A stretch of 64,000 bases of DNA from Stomatohabitans albus (GCF_036336025.1 NZ_JAYKKE010000001.1:372001-436000); one strand, 5' to 3'. Positions 6,519 to 15,283 are shown, numbered from the stretch's first letter. The notes: generated from the letters alone by a model not told the origin. Translations and numbers: made by a program.

Positions 6519-7495
6519 GCCATCGTCTGAAGCTGTTGCAGCTTTTCCATGGAATGATCTGCCGTAATCTGGCGGATGGTGCCTGATTTCGATCGCATAC
6601 TGAGCGAGGTTGTACGGATACCATGACCGGTGTACTCAACGCCATTCAGGAAATTACCGCCCGTAATGGATGTACAAACGAACACCGTGTCATCGCTATT
6701 GACCAAATCATCAGTGGTAAGGACCTTTTCAAGGTCATACCCCTGTTCGATTGCCGCTTTACGTTCTTGATCATTGCGTGGATAGAGCCGAGCCAACATG
6801 TGCCCACCGATTGCCTTCATCGCGCAGGCGGTAACCACCCCTTCGGGGGTTCCACCAATACCAATCAAGGCATCAGCACCTCCCGTTGGAAGCGACGCAC
6901 TAAGGGCTCCGGCAATGTCACCATCACTAATCATGGATAGGCGGGCACCAGCTTCGCGCACCTCAGCAGCCATCTGGTCATGGCGGGGGCGGTCAAGCAT
7001 CACGATGGTGAGGTCTCCAATATTTTTGCCCTCAGCGTCAGCGATCGCCTTGAGATTCTCCGCAATAGGGGCGTCAATGTCGACTCTGTCGACGGCATTA
7101 GGGCCAACGACCCACTTCATCATATACATCACGGGGCCTGGGTCGAACATCGTTCCCCTCGGAGCCATCGCGAGCACACTCAACGCGCCTGGACGGCCTT
7201 GCGCGAGCATTGTGGTGCCATCAATCGGATCCACGGCTATATCGGTTGGCGGCCCATAGCCAGAGCCAACCGTTTCCCCGTTAAAGAGCATAGGGGCTTC
7301 ATCTTTCTCCCCTTCTCCGATAACAACAACACCTCGAATATCGACGGTAGTGAGCATTGAGCGCATCGCATCTACAGCGGCTTGGTCACCCGCTTCTTTG
7401 TCAGCACGCCCCATCCAACGTCCAGCAGCAATTGCCGCGGCCTCAGTGGCACGCACAAGTTCCATTGCAAGGTTTCGATCTGGTGAAAGATTCAT
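6515..7495 (-). CDS. glpX: Class II fructose-1,6-bisphosphatase (GlpX)
   Basis: The 326-residue enzyme hydrolyses fructose 1,6-bisphosphate to fructose 6-phosphate in gluconeogenesis (cytoplasm). The metal-binding motif DPIDGTT lies at 89-95, with IGEGEKDEAPML (59-70) before it and GGTPEGVVTACAMKAIGG later, all diagnostic of the GlpX class. Length is normal. Its 3' end overlaps the end of the SAF-like gene by four bases on the opposite strand. The class II enzyme is the usual form in actinobacteria. Confidence 0.95.
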   Translation of the reverse strand: MNLSPDRNLAMELVRATEAAAIAAGRWMGRADKEAGDQAAVDAMRSMLTTVDIRGVVVIGEGEKDEAPMLFNGETVGSGYGPPTDIAVDPIDGTTMLAQGRPGALSVLAMAPRGTMFDPGPVMYMMKWVVGPNAVDRVDIDAPIAENLKAIADAEGKNIGDLTIVMLDRPRHDQMAAEVREAGARLSMISDGDIAGALSASLPTGGADALIGIGGTPEGVVTACAMKAIGGHMLARLYPRNDQERKAAIEQGYDLEKVLTTDDLVNSDDTVFVCTSITGGNFLNGVEYTGHGIRTTSLSMRSKSGTIRQITADHSMEKLQQLQTMA

Positions 7496-7677
7496 AAGCG
7501 GACTTTACGCCCCCTCAATGACCAGATTCCAACTCGCTAAGGGAACTTTCACATCCCATTACATAATTGGCTGGCGCTCCTAACCGGCCCCTTGGTTGCT
7601 GACAAGATGCACATATGCGAAATGAGCAAATCGTTGGAGCGATGGTTGTCCTATTTCTACGGTGTGAATAGGTCCTT

Positions 7678-7923
7678 TTACCCCATCGGAGGTATGTCAT
7701 TGGTAAGAACCAGATCAGGAGCATCCGACGTGATCGGCTGGCTCGGTTCTTGTGTGGCACCACGCCCACTAAAGGCCACGATATTCAGCGCATCAACCCA
7801 ATCCAGGTGAGCGCGTGTACGAAGTTTATTTGCTGAGACACGGACACGATCTTGGGCACCACCAGGCATAGCCCCACCAACAAGCGATGAGGCTGTGAAA
7901 AGAACAAGGAGTTCCTTTTGCAT
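7678..7923 (-). CDS. Small exported protein of unknown function
   Basis: The 81-residue product starts MQKELLVLFTASSLVGGAMPGGAQD, which reads as a short signal peptide with possible cleavage after GGA. The mature part of about 58 residues has no recognised domain. AAAGGAA lies about six bases before the ATG, good support for translation. It is downstream of a gene-free stretch and upstream of glpX in the same direction, with about 180 bases between. I do not recognise it. Confidence 0.5.
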   Translation of the reverse strand: MQKELLVLFTASSLVGGAMPGGAQDRVRVSANKLRTRAHLDWVDALNIVAFSGRGATQEPSQPITSDAPDLVLTNDIPPMG

Positions 7924-8339
7924 GTGATTCCTTTTAGGTAGAGAACGATACGGACCGCGATCGGTTCACCGGCCGTTCTGGCTATCGTCTGAAAATGGCT
8001 GGTCACTTAGCCCAATTCGTAAAGAAAAAATGATTCATACGTGGCTACACACAACGTAATTTCATGCAATAAACCGCAGCCATAGCGGAGCAACACGATG
8101 TAGGCAACGGTCAGCCACCATGGCTATGAATGTACGCAATCGGTGGGTGATATCACGTTCTCGAACAACATGAAAGAACTACACCCAGCTATGCCGTTCA
8201 TGAGCCCTACAGAGACAGGCGAGCTACCAAGTACCCGGCCTCTTCATCGCGTGATGACAATACACACGTTGTGGGCCTCAACGAGGCCCACAACTAATGA
8301 TTCAAATAGTGTTATTCGCTCGCCCAGCGAGCCTGCTTC
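7924..8339. other. Gene-free stretch between a CWB2 gene and a small exported protein
   Basis: No gene is seen. It holds the strong hairpin at 8268-8294 just downstream of the CWB2 gene's stop codon, and the ribosome-binding site of the small gene at 7678-7923. A plus-strand open frame at 8143-8343 has no family features or convincing ribosome-binding site. Confidence 0.6.
8268..8294 (-). terminator. Hairpin terminator of the CWB2 gene at 8340
   Basis: A perfect 12-bp stem (GTTGTGGGCCTC / GAGGCCCACAAC) with an AAC loop lies 46 bases beyond the stop codon. No long U-run follows on the minus strand, so a terminator role rests on position and stem strength. Confidence 0.55.
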
Positions 8340-10940
8340 CTAGTAGTTGAATCGGTAGGTTGCTGGTCCGGACTCCATCGACCCATCCTTTGACACGATG
8401 GCTCGGGGTTCAAATGTTAAGACGTACTCAACATCCGGATCTGCGTCCTTGAGCGGGGTAAAGAGCTGCAGGTAAAAGACCTTAGATTCCCCAGCCCCAG
8501 CAGCACCAACCTTGTCGTAGCCAACTGGATTCAGTACCGATTGATCATTATTAAGAGAGTGGCTCGTACTATCTTGAGGACGTGGACGAACCACACCACC
8601 TGAAGTGGCCTTAACTGAGATCAGTTCTGGGTATATGGTGCCGCCATCGAACTTATCCGTGTCAAGGGTGATCTTAAACATCGCGTTGCCCGTCGCTTGC
8701 AGGGCATTTGGTGGCATATAACTTGTGCCGTCATTAATGGGGTCTTCCGTACGATCAACACGAGTGATACTCAGTGGCGTGTACTGTTTCGAGGTTTGCA
8801 ACAAATCTGTACCAATGACGTTCTTATCAGGCGAACCAAAATCACCATAAACCGATGTCTCCTCACCAACAGTTTGAGCAACGGCAAAGTCATACAGTGA
8901 ATCAGGTTCCAACCCGTCAATGACGAGATCAGCCCAGCCACCTTCTGCTGGCTTCACGGCAGTGAACGTCTTGGTTATCTTGAACTTGGTGGGATCAGTG
9001 TCATAGTCGACGCCCATGCCGTCAATCTTGGCAACCTTTATCGTCAAATCTGCACCATTCACAAATTGAGATACACGCAATTTGAGTGAGTGTGGTGTAG
9101 GAATATCTCCACGCAGTTGCGTTACCAGTGGGGGAACCGGCGCCAAGTTCTTAAATACAATCGTGGATGCCAAGAGCGGACTCTGATAGTAGAGCGTGTT
9201 GTAAATATCATCTGATCCAGATTTCGCACCGATAGTGTCGCCAGGACCGACACGCTTCAAAAAGGTCTCTAGATCAATACGGCGATCTTCCCGTACACTC
9301 CCAGCATAGAATAAGTCTCTAGCCTTAAAGACAAGGGTGCGTTGCATTCCCTCAGACTCGATAATCAAAAACTTCTCAGCTTTATTGACTGCAACAACAT
9401 TCCAGTCAAGCTCTTTTTTAGTGATCGATTGGAGGAACTCCCCATTCGGTAGTTGTGGTGGGGTAACGATCACCGCACCACCTTGGCCAACAATTTTTTC
9501 TTGTTCACCATCTACGGTCGTGATGAGTGGGAGTACGTAGCCGTAATTCGCCATCCCATTCACTTCAACGGAGAATACGATGCGCTCCCCGACTGGCTGT
9601 ACTTTCACATTATTGGCTGATGGCGATGTAGCCCCATTAACGACACTAACTGCGGCCTGGGTCATGGTGTCCTGCGGCTTGCCATCCGTACCTAAATCAA
9701 GGACAACATTGCCCTTTTCATCCCGCTTTGCTTTGGCGAGTTTGATGGTGTATTGCTTGCCAGCTTCAACACCGTCAACCTGGTATTGACGGTTGGCAGC
9801 CGTCTTCCCATCACTGATCAGATTCGCCACGTTTTCCGGTGAGACTTGAATACGCTTAGAGGCTTCAGCGTTATTCAATACCGACTGCGTTACCTTCGCC
9901 CCCTGCTTTTCAGCAACAGCATTGCAAATACTGGCATTCACATAGGTGCCGCAGTAGCCCGTCACACCAGTTGCAGCCGGACCGATCAGCGCTTGCTCAC
10001 CTTCGCTCAGTTGCTGTTCCTTGTTGGCAAGTACGATTGGGGCACCAAGGTTGGCTGCACTCAAGGCTGCGGCAAAGCCATTATGGAATCCATTCGTGGT
10101 CGCAAACCCGTCAACCACAGTCACCTTGCCAGTGCTATTCCACAACTTTGCAAGTGCAACTGCCGTCTCGCGGCGAGTTTCACCGGCTACACGGGTTGTG
10201 TCACTCACAATCGTGGAAATTGCTTTAACTGTGTCCTCAGCCACAACGCTGGGGCCACCGGCCACGATAACCTTCTTGATCTTTGCGTTCTTTAAATAGG
10301 CTTCGAGCGCCGGATGCAAGTTCACCATGTCACCGTTAGCACCCTTATACGGATTGACGCTCAGCAGCACCGGATAGTTGGTGCGTGCTGCCAAGGCACC
10401 AGCGGCTAGGGAATCCGCATAATCATCAGCACGAGCCACAATGACGGTGCCATCTTTGGCCCCAATTTTCTCTGCGATTGCTACCGATGTTTCAACCCGG
10501 CTTTCACCACTTACCCGGTCAACGGTCTTGACCCCAGGAATCTTCTGCAACGCCTGGACAAGACCAGCGCTAATTGCCTGATCACCACCGAGCACCGTGA
10601 CCTTGGATGCCCCCAGCGCGGTAATCGTTTTCATTGTCTGATTATCCAGGCCAGCCTTCGCATCCACAAACAGGAGCGGTGCTTTGAGCACACCTTGTAA
10701 AGCACCCGAGGCCAAACTGTCTGCAAATACAGCATCCGTTGTCACAAGAACGTGATCTGCCTTGCCAACGTTCTGAGCCCAAAGTGCACTAATCTCAACA
10801 GGATCCTTTACCTGTTCAGCAGATAGATCCAACTTTTGAAGTGTTTTCTCTGCTGGTGCTTGAGCAAACGCAAAACCAGGGACAAGACTCAACAACATTG
10901 AGCTTGCACCAAGTAACGCAAGCATTCGTTTTGATGACAT
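8340..10940 (-). CDS. Large exported surface protein with CWB2 (cell-wall-binding type 2) repeats
   Basis: The 866-residue protein starts with a clear signal peptide (MSSKRMLALLGASSMLLSLVPGFAFA). Three CWB2 repeats follow at about 45-345, with the typical pattern of exposed strands such as ADHVLVTTDAVFADSLASGAL, KVTVLGGDQAIS, RVSGESRVETSVAIAEKI and KVIVAGGPSVV. CWB2 modules bind wall polysaccharides non-covalently. The remaining 500 residues look like a series of beta-rich extracellular modules without recognised catalytic motifs. The start chosen is the ATG at 10940, nine bases behind AGGAGG; the longer open frame upstream has no export signal at its start. It is one of four CWB2 proteins in the window and lies directly downstream of rpsI, behind a terminator. 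Confidence 0.88.
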   Translation of the reverse strand: MSSKRMLALLGASSMLLSLVPGFAFAQAPAEKTLQKLDLSAEQVKDPVEISALWAQNVGKADHVLVTTDAVFADSLASGALQGVLKAPLLFVDAKAGLDNQTMKTITALGASKVTVLGGDQAISAGLVQALQKIPGVKTVDRVSGESRVETSVAIAEKIGAKDGTVIVARADDYADSLAAGALAARTNYPVLLSVNPYKGANGDMVNLHPALEAYLKNAKIKKVIVAGGPSVVAEDTVKAISTIVSDTTRVAGETRRETAVALAKLWNSTGKVTVVDGFATTNGFHNGFAAALSAANLGAPIVLANKEQQLSEGEQALIGPAATGVTGYCGTYVNASICNAVAEKQGAKVTQSVLNNAEASKRIQVSPENVANLISDGKTAANRQYQVDGVEAGKQYTIKLAKAKRDEKGNVVLDLGTDGKPQDTMTQAAVSVVNGATSPSANNVKVQPVGERIVFSVEVNGMANYGYVLPLITTVDGEQEKIVGQGGAVIVTPPQLPNGEFLQSITKKELDWNVVAVNKAEKFLIIESEGMQRTLVFKARDLFYAGSVREDRRIDLETFLKRVGPGDTIGAKSGSDDIYNTLYYQSPLLASTIVFKNLAPVPPLVTQLRGDIPTPHSLKLRVSQFVNGADLTIKVAKIDGMGVDYDTDPTKFKITKTFTAVKPAEGGWADLVIDGLEPDSLYDFAVAQTVGEETSVYGDFGSPDKNVIGTDLLQTSKQYTPLSITRVDRTEDPINDGTSYMPPNALQATGNAMFKITLDTDKFDGGTIYPELISVKATSGGVVRPRPQDSTSHSLNNDQSVLNPVGYDKVGAAGAGESKVFYLQLFTPLKDADPDVEYVLTFEPRAIVSKDGSMESGPATYRFNY

Positions 10941-11105
10941 AGAAGCAGGCCTCCTCAGGCAGAAGAATAAACGTACAAATGGGACACCATGGTGGCTGTT
11001 GGTAGCTAATCGCACTACTACCCAAAGACACCAACCGCATATCGCTGTTGGCCCACCTATAGCTATCGGCGGCACTCGCTCATAGTCAAACAATAACGAT
11101 AAAGA

Positions 11106-11137
11106 AATAAAAAACGACACCGCCAAGGCGGTGCCGT
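11106..11137 (-). terminator. Rho-independent terminator after rpsI
   Basis: On the minus strand a stem ACGGCACCGCC / GGCGGTGTCGT with a two-base TT apex is followed by a run of T (A-run at 11108-11114 on the plus strand). It starts about 20 bases past the rpsI stop. Confidence 0.8.
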
Positions 11138-11156
11138 AAAAGAATAGTAACGCAAT

Positions 11157-11636
11157 TTAGCGCTTAGAGTATTGAGGAGCCTTACGAGCTTTCTTGAGGC
11201 CGTACTTCTTGCGCTCAACCTTACGATCGTCACGGGTCAACAACCCGGCCTTTTTCAGCGGTGGCCGCCATTCTTCGTCCTGAGCTTCCAGGGCACGAGC
11301 AATACCCAACCGGATAGCACCGGCCTGGCCGCTGATACCGCCACCATGGATTCGTGCAACAACATCCCAGACACCTATCTGGTCAAGGGCTGCGAACGGC
11401 TCGTTAACCGTCATCTGAAGAATCTCGGTGGGGAAATAATCTTCAAGCTCACGCCCGTTGATGTTGAACTTGCCCGTTCCCGGGACAAGACGAACACGAG
11501 CGATTGAACGCTTACGACGACCGGTGAAGATCGTGCGGTTGGTCTGTGGGCGAGCGGCTGGGGCAAGGGTCGTTTCTTCGCTGTCGCCAAGTTGCGCGCT
11601 CAGCTGCTCAAGGGCAGCCATGGATTCAGTGGTCAT
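11157..11636 (-). CDS. rpsI: 30S ribosomal protein S9
   Basis: The 159-residue protein ends in the invariant S9 tail [22 protein letters not shown], which reaches toward the P-site t[26 protein letters not shown] opens the fold. The first 35 residues are an extra acidic/alanine-rich extension compared with the roughly 130-residue E. coli protein, as is common in actinobacteria. AGGAG precedes the ATG. It is co-transcribed behind rplM with an 8-base gap. Confidence 0.95.
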   Translation of the reverse strand: MTTESMAALEQLSAQLGDSEETTLAPAARPQTNRTIFTGRRKRSIARVRLVPGTGKFNINGRELEDYFPTEILQMTVNEPFAALDQIGVWDVVARIHGGGISGQAGAIRLGIARALEAQDEEWRPPLKKAGLLTRDDRKVERKKYGLKKARKAPQYSKR

Positions 11637-11644
11637 GTGTGCTC

Positions 11645-12076
11645 CTAGCCGAGAGTAAGCGGCTGCGGGTTGTTCTCTTCGTGGGGATGTTCAGCCCCAG
11701 CGTATACGCGCAGCTTCTTGAGCTGGGCGCGGCCGAGCTTGTTGTGTGGCAACATGCCCTTGACGGCGTCAGTGACAGTCTTACGTGGATCACTGGCCAA
11801 GGTCTCACCCAATGGGCGACCTTTAATCCCGCCAGGGAAGCCGGTGTGGGTCCACTTCCAACGATCTACAGCTTTGTTACCCGTTAAACGGATTTCACTA
11901 GCGTTGATGACAACGACATAATCGCCCATGTCCATGTGCGGGGCGAAGGTCGGCTTGTGCTTTCCACGAAGCACCTGAGCAACCTGAGTAGCGACGCGGC
12001 CAAGTACCTGGTCCTTGGCGTCGATAAGGACCCACTGGCGGTCGATGTCTTTAGGAGTTGGGCTAAACGTGCGCAT
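11645..12076 (-). CDS. rplM: 50S ribosomal protein L13
   Basis: The 143-residue protein carries the L13 landmarks [41 protein letters not shown] and [21 protein letters not shown]. It assembles early into the 50S subunit. Length is normal. It heads the rplM-rpsI pair; the long leader upstream may carry regulatory RNA. An out-of-frame ATG lies seven bases before the chosen start. Confidence 0.96.
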   Translation of the reverse strand: MRTFSPTPKDIDRQWVLIDAKDQVLGRVATQVAQVLRGKHKPTFAPHMDMGDYVVVINASEIRLTGNKAVDRWKWTHTGFPGGIKGRPLGETLASDPRKTVTDAVKGMLPHNKLGRAQLKKLRVYAGAEHPHEENNPQPLTLG

Positions 12077-12381
12077 GTTTCATGCCTTGGGGTTGAGCGA
12101 CGTATTCGTCGCGGGATTTAGCTTGCGTATGGTCACGGCGTCCGCACCGTAGAAGGGTTACGGCTCCAAGCCGTTAGGCTCGCGCCGTGGCGCCGACGTC
12201 CTCGGCGCACGCTGGCACCGGGTGTGTGCAGCCAACAAGGCCGCCCCCGGTTCTAGAGCGAACGACAAGGGTAGCCCGACAATAGACCGATGCAACCTTG
12301 AATTATCTACCCGCGCACAAAAAATAACAGACGTGCACGCACGGCTGGAGCGCACCAAACCGTGGTTGCGAGGCCCATTAT
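12077..12381 (-). other. rplM leader and promoter region
   Basis: No gene is seen. Read on the minus strand it contains several GC-rich short inverted segments, including CGGCGCCACGGCGCGAGCC and AACGGCTTGGAGCCGT between about 12160 and 12210, which could fold. This is where an L13 autoregulatory leader would lie, but I do not recognise a described motif. Open frames here on the plus strand have biased content and no family features. Confidence 0.4.
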
Positions 12382-12870
12382 TCACAACACCAACCGGTAG
12401 GCCCATAACACGATACCTGGATGAGGAACCATATCGCGGTCAGGGATTCGCACGAACCCCTCCGATTCATAGATGTGGTGCGCGCGCACCATCCATTCAC
12501 GCGTGAGCAATACGATCGCGCGAAGCTTGGCCTGGCGGCCACACGCAATACACGCCTGTACCAGTGCTCGCCCAACACCATGGCCTGCGGCATCAGGGTG
12601 TACACCCAAGAGGCGGATTTCTCCCTCGTGTTCGTGGGCGATGTCTTGGAGCGGTGAGGCCGGTGGACACCACGTGACCGTACCGACTACTTGGTCATCA
12701 ATACTGGCAACAAGCAGTTCACCATCCTTGGCACGCCCTTGTACATCTTGTATCCACTCGTAATACATCGAGTTGCCGCCTTCTCGACCGGGGGCATAGG
12801 CCAATAGCAGCAACTGGGCAATATGATCGTACTCAGCGGGTTCCGCATGACGAATGATGAGCTCGCTCAT
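12382..12870 (-). CDS. GNAT-family N-acetyltransferase
   Basis: The 162-residue protein has the GNAT fold: N-terminal IIRHAEPAEYDHIAQLLL, central VVGTVTWCPP, and the acetyl-CoA pyrophosphate-binding motif A LLGVHPDAAGHGVGRALV, then a C-terminal segment with IYESEGFVRI. The acceptor substrate is unknown. The start is set at the ATG at 12870, which has AAGGAA about nine bases upstream, rather than 12 codons earlier. It lies between rplM and the small membrane protein at 12947, all on the minus strand. Confidence 0.85.
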   Translation of the reverse strand: MSELIIRHAEPAEYDHIAQLLLLAYAPGREGGNSMYYEWIQDVQGRAKDGELLVASIDDQVVGTVTWCPPASPLQDIAHEHEGEIRLLGVHPDAAGHGVGRALVQACIACGRQAKLRAIVLLTREWMVRAHHIYESEGFVRIPDRDMVPHPGIVLWAYRLVL

Positions 12871-12946
12871 ACCAAGGCATTCCTTCTGTTGTCGACCATG
12901 AGGCAAAAAGTCTACGACTGCCTGAATGTTGACGACAATGCGTAGC

Positions 12947-13117
12947 TCAGAATCCTTTTTGCACCAGTTCTATCGCAGTACCTACATAGGGCAATGCTTT
13001 AGGTATCAGCCAGATAATCATCACCGGAATAACGATTTTCAGAAGCATTTTCAACGTATCTATTGCCACTGATGCAATGAAGGAATACGCATTCGCAGCT
13101 CGTGGTTGGCCTGCCAT
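12947..13117 (-). CDS. 56-residue single-pass membrane protein (unrecognised)
   Basis: A short frame with a very strong ribosome-binding site (AGGAGGGG, about six bases before ATG 13117) encodes a 56-residue protein. It begins MAGQPRAANAY, has one long hydrophobic segment at about 22-45 (LKMLLKIVIPVMIIWLIPKALPY) and ends with a charged LVQKGF tail. No family is recognised. It is the first of a run of small membrane-protein genes on this strand (12947 to 15141). The strong ribosome-binding site and clean hydrophobic pattern favour a real gene. Confidence 0.6.
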   Translation of the reverse strand: MAGQPRAANAYSFIASVAIDTLKMLLKIVIPVMIIWLIPKALPYVGTAIELVQKGF

Positions 13118-13254
13118 ACGTTCCCCTCCTGTTACCAGCTCCTCGGACTCCCTTGGCTACATGAACGGCAAGACATCAGACAACTTGAGTGGGAACCTGT
13201 GGGTGTATGTTCCCAAACACGACCAGGCGAGAAACGCCCAGGTTAACCGGCCGA

Positions 13255-13971
13255 TTAGAACGTTTGTTTACGCCCTTCAAACCGCACTTCGTCATCGCCC
13301 GGACGGGGATTGGGGTCAGTCATGACGATGTGGTGTCCTAGTATCGCAAGGAAAGCCAGGGCGATGATCACCGGATAGGCCCCCAGTCGGGTCCACAACC
13401 CCAAGAATGGTTCCCAGTGCTGGAGTTCAGCAAGAAGACCGACCGCCACGCACCCACTCACACACAGAAAACCGATACCAACTAAAGGCTTCCGAAAGAG
13501 CATCATGCCAACGCCAAAGAGGACATATCCGGCGCACGACAGCCCATAGAACAAGAAGAAACTCAATGCCGCAAACTGGTCAGCATTTATTGGATCGGTA
13601 AGCCAACCGGCCGTATGTTGAAGCAACAAAGCGTACGGGATATGGGCGACGGTGCCTAGACCGATCAGTTTCAACCCGTAGCGCATTGCAGTGTTTTGGA
13701 CGCGATACAACAATGTGTTGGCCATACCCCAGGTGGCGTAGGTAAACATAGCTGAAAAGCCATAGCACACTGCGGCGTAGAACAGTTCTGGTGTACCGCT
13801 TGTGCGCAAGACGCTGAATGGCTGCTGGACGATATCACCCGGATAGGCCATGCTGGCTAGTAGGTCCGAAACTGCAAAGAGTGTGAACGTGACCAGGGCA
13901 AACAGCACGGCCTTCGGGGCGATAACTCGATTCCCGATTGTGCCTCGTACTTGATAGCGGGTTCCATGCAT
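13255..13971 (-). CDS. Multi-pass membrane protein of unknown function
   Basis: The 238-residue product has about six membrane segments: VLFALVTFTLFAVSDLLA, LFYAAVCYGFSAMFTYATWG, IGLGTVAHIPYALLLQ, FAALSFFLFYGLSCAGYVLFGVGMMLF, GIGFLCVSGCVAVGLLA and VIIALAFLAILGHHIV. A hydrophilic C-terminus ends in KQTF. The pattern resembles small DUF-type membrane proteins related to four-to-six-helix families, but no specific family is recognised. It is on the same strand as the small membrane-protein genes and may be part of the same group. Confidence 0.7.
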   Translation of the reverse strand: MHGTRYQVRGTIGNRVIAPKAVLFALVTFTLFAVSDLLASMAYPGDIVQQPFSVLRTSGTPELFYAAVCYGFSAMFTYATWGMANTLLYRVQNTAMRYGLKLIGLGTVAHIPYALLLQHTAGWLTDPINADQFAALSFFLFYGLSCAGYVLFGVGMMLFRKPLVGIGFLCVSGCVAVGLLAELQHWEPFLGLWTRLGAYPVIIALAFLAILGHHIVMTDPNPRPGDDEVRFEGRKQTF

Positions 13972-14007
13972 GTCAAGAGCTTAACAAGGGCACGAGGCCA
14001 TACGGTG

Positions 14008-14241
14008 TTACGTTGTCGGCGACGGTGCCGATTCAAGTTGCCGGAGTTGTTCCTTGCCTAGGGCGATGTAGCGACCAAGGAGCACCCAGGCTCGCCAGCA
14101 TAAGCCCACGGCAAGGAGTGAACCAAGAATGATGATCACGAGCCCAACCGTATGGATGAAGACCACGCCGGATGTTCTGGGCAATTCGATTGGTGCTTGA
14201 GCAATGAGCGCGTTTGGTACTTGAGCAATGAGCGCGTTCAT
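14008..14241 (-). CDS. 77-residue membrane protein with a duplicated N-terminal octapeptide
   Basis: The product starts MNALIAQVPNALIAQAP, a tandem octapeptide, followed by a membrane segment VFIHTVGLVIIILGSLLAVGLCW and a short basic C-terminus. Its start codon overlaps the stop of the gene at 14238-14438 by four bases (ATGA), so the two are translationally coupled. Family unknown. The repeated N-terminus corresponds to a 24-bp tandem duplication in the DNA. Confidence 0.6.
   Translation of the reverse strand: MNALIAQVPNALIAQAPIELPRTSGVVFIHTVGLVIIILGSLLAVGLCWRAWVLLGRYIALGKEQLRQLESAPSPTT
14196..14238 (-). repeat. 24-bp tandem duplication
   Basis: The 19-base block CTTGAGCAATGAGCGCGTT occurs at 14196-14214 and again at 14220-14238, a 24-base period equal to eight codons. 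It creates the doubled NALIAQxP in the protein encoded at 14008-14241. Confidence 0.8.
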
Positions 14242-14438
14242 GCGGCTACCTCCATGCGGCTAAGAGCCAAGCGTTTATTGGCGATTTTGATGTGCACCCC
14301 CAAGAGTTGAAAAATCCGAACAAGGATGAGTAACCCAAAGGAAGCGAGCGCAAGTAAGAACAAGATGTAGAGAAAGACAATATAAGGTGAGATATAGTCA
14401 GCAGGAGAGCCGATGGCCGCAAGTGTGGTCAGCAACAT
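14238..14438 (-). CDS. 66-residue single-pass membrane protein
   Basis: The product has a central hydrophobic stretch YIVFLYILFLLALASFGLLILVRIFQLLGV (about 20-49) and a basic tail KIANKRLALSR. It resembles the 71-residue protein at 14926-15141 in size, in having a single membrane segment ending in an RxxxLLG-type motif, and in its charged tail. It overlaps the following gene by ATGA. Function unknown. Confidence 0.6.
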   Translation of the reverse strand: MLLTTLAAIGSPADYISPYIVFLYILFLLALASFGLLILVRIFQLLGVHIKIANKRLALSRMEVAA

Positions 14439-14516
14439 ACGTGTGTCCTCTTATCATTCAGGGTAAAGGGAAATGAATGAGCTGATATAACCTTACGGCG
14501 GTTAGAACTGCGGATA

Positions 14517-14633
14517 ATCAACCCTAATGAGGGTAAGTCCCTGGGGGGTGCAATCGCAGCATTCGTGGCACGGTCTTGGGCGGCCAGCACCTTCCTCGCC
14601 TATTCAGGTACTCACTAACCTTTGCCCACAAAG
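14517..14633 (-). pseudogene. Decayed duplicate of the truA 3' end
   Basis: This segment aligns base by base with the last 118 bases of truA (15290-15407). On the minus strand the truA frame reads FVGKG-stop-stop-VPE-stop-ARKVLAAQDRATNAAIAPP, against FVGKGKRPPEWVREVLAAQDRAVNASIAPP in the intact gene. A one-base indel near the end separates the PHGLTLI homology. Three stop codons and the frameshift show it is non-functional. It sits just upstream of the membrane-protein gene at 14238, as the intact truA end sits upstream of the one at 14926. Confidence 0.8.
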
Positions 14634-14769
14634 ACTTAATGCCCGCAACCACATACACCCAAGCAAAGCCATTCTTGATGCCTACAAGCACGCATCAACA
14701 AATCAGAGTGGAGCACATTCCCCCAAGAATGCATACACGTTTAGCGAACTCAAATTCGTATAATCAAAA

Positions 14770-14826
14770 CAAACCAGTACGTATAGCTTTAAAGCTTTCA
14801 CCTTTTTACACTATGTTACTGGTTTG
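14770..14826 (-). terminator. Inverted repeat, probable terminator behind the 14926 gene
   Basis: CAAACCAGTA (14770-14779) pairs perfectly with TACTGGTTTG (14817-14826); an inner AGCTTTAAAGCT palindrome lies in the loop. On the minus strand it is followed by TTTTG. It lies in the 290-base AT-rich interval between the truA relic and the small gene. Confidence 0.45.
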
Positions 14827-14925
14827 TATTTTGTACAATAACAGCCAGTCTTCAAGCTGTCAGCGTATTTACGTATAGCAGTAGGTTTGCCGAAGCGGGG
14901 TTATTGTGTTCTTATATATAAGTGG

Positions 14926-15141
14926 CTAGTTGACTAGCTTAGCCTTCTCTTTCTCTATCTTAACTAAGTTTACATCTTCACTACTCATTTTCGCACTCAG
15001 AAACGCATTAGCTAAACCCAATAGCCGATTCAATCGATACAGCACGACAACGAGTAGAGCCCCGAGAGAAAACTGGAAAAGCAGAACGACTACTGGAATA
15101 AGCTGTGCGAGGAATAGTGATCCATCTGGAGTGCTTGACAT
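14926..15141 (-). CDS. 71-residue single-pass membrane protein
   Basis: The product is MSSTPDGSLFL..., with one membrane segment LIPVVVLLFQFSLGALLVVVLYRL (about 14-37), then NRLLGLANAFLSAKM and a highly charged tail (EDVNLVKIEKEKAKLVN). It follows truA in the same direction after about 140 bases. It parallels the small membrane protein at 14238-14438, which also follows a truA 3' end (the relic), suggesting that a [truA end + small gene] unit was duplicated. Function unknown. Confidence 0.6.
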   Translation of the reverse strand: MSSTPDGSLFLAQLIPVVVLLFQFSLGALLVVVLYRLNRLLGLANAFLSAKMSSEDVNLVKIEKEKAKLVN

Positions 15142-15283
15142 AACACACCTACTTTCATCTGAATTTGGTTGCCGTTAGGTTAGGAGATCATTACCTCCGG
15201 AACAAGTTCAGAATGAGCATTCTTTGCAATCGTTAGTCCGATCCGCGTGAGCAACATGTGCCACCTCGATGCGCTGATGTGTT

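Noticed and set aside
12222-12506. 94-codon plus-strand frame in the rplM leader region
   Set aside because: No ribosome-binding site, no family features, and it overlaps the acetyltransferase gene.
14527-14878. Two plus-strand open frames
   Set aside because: They lie over the truA relic and the AT-rich interval; the product is just the antisense of decayed truA sequence.
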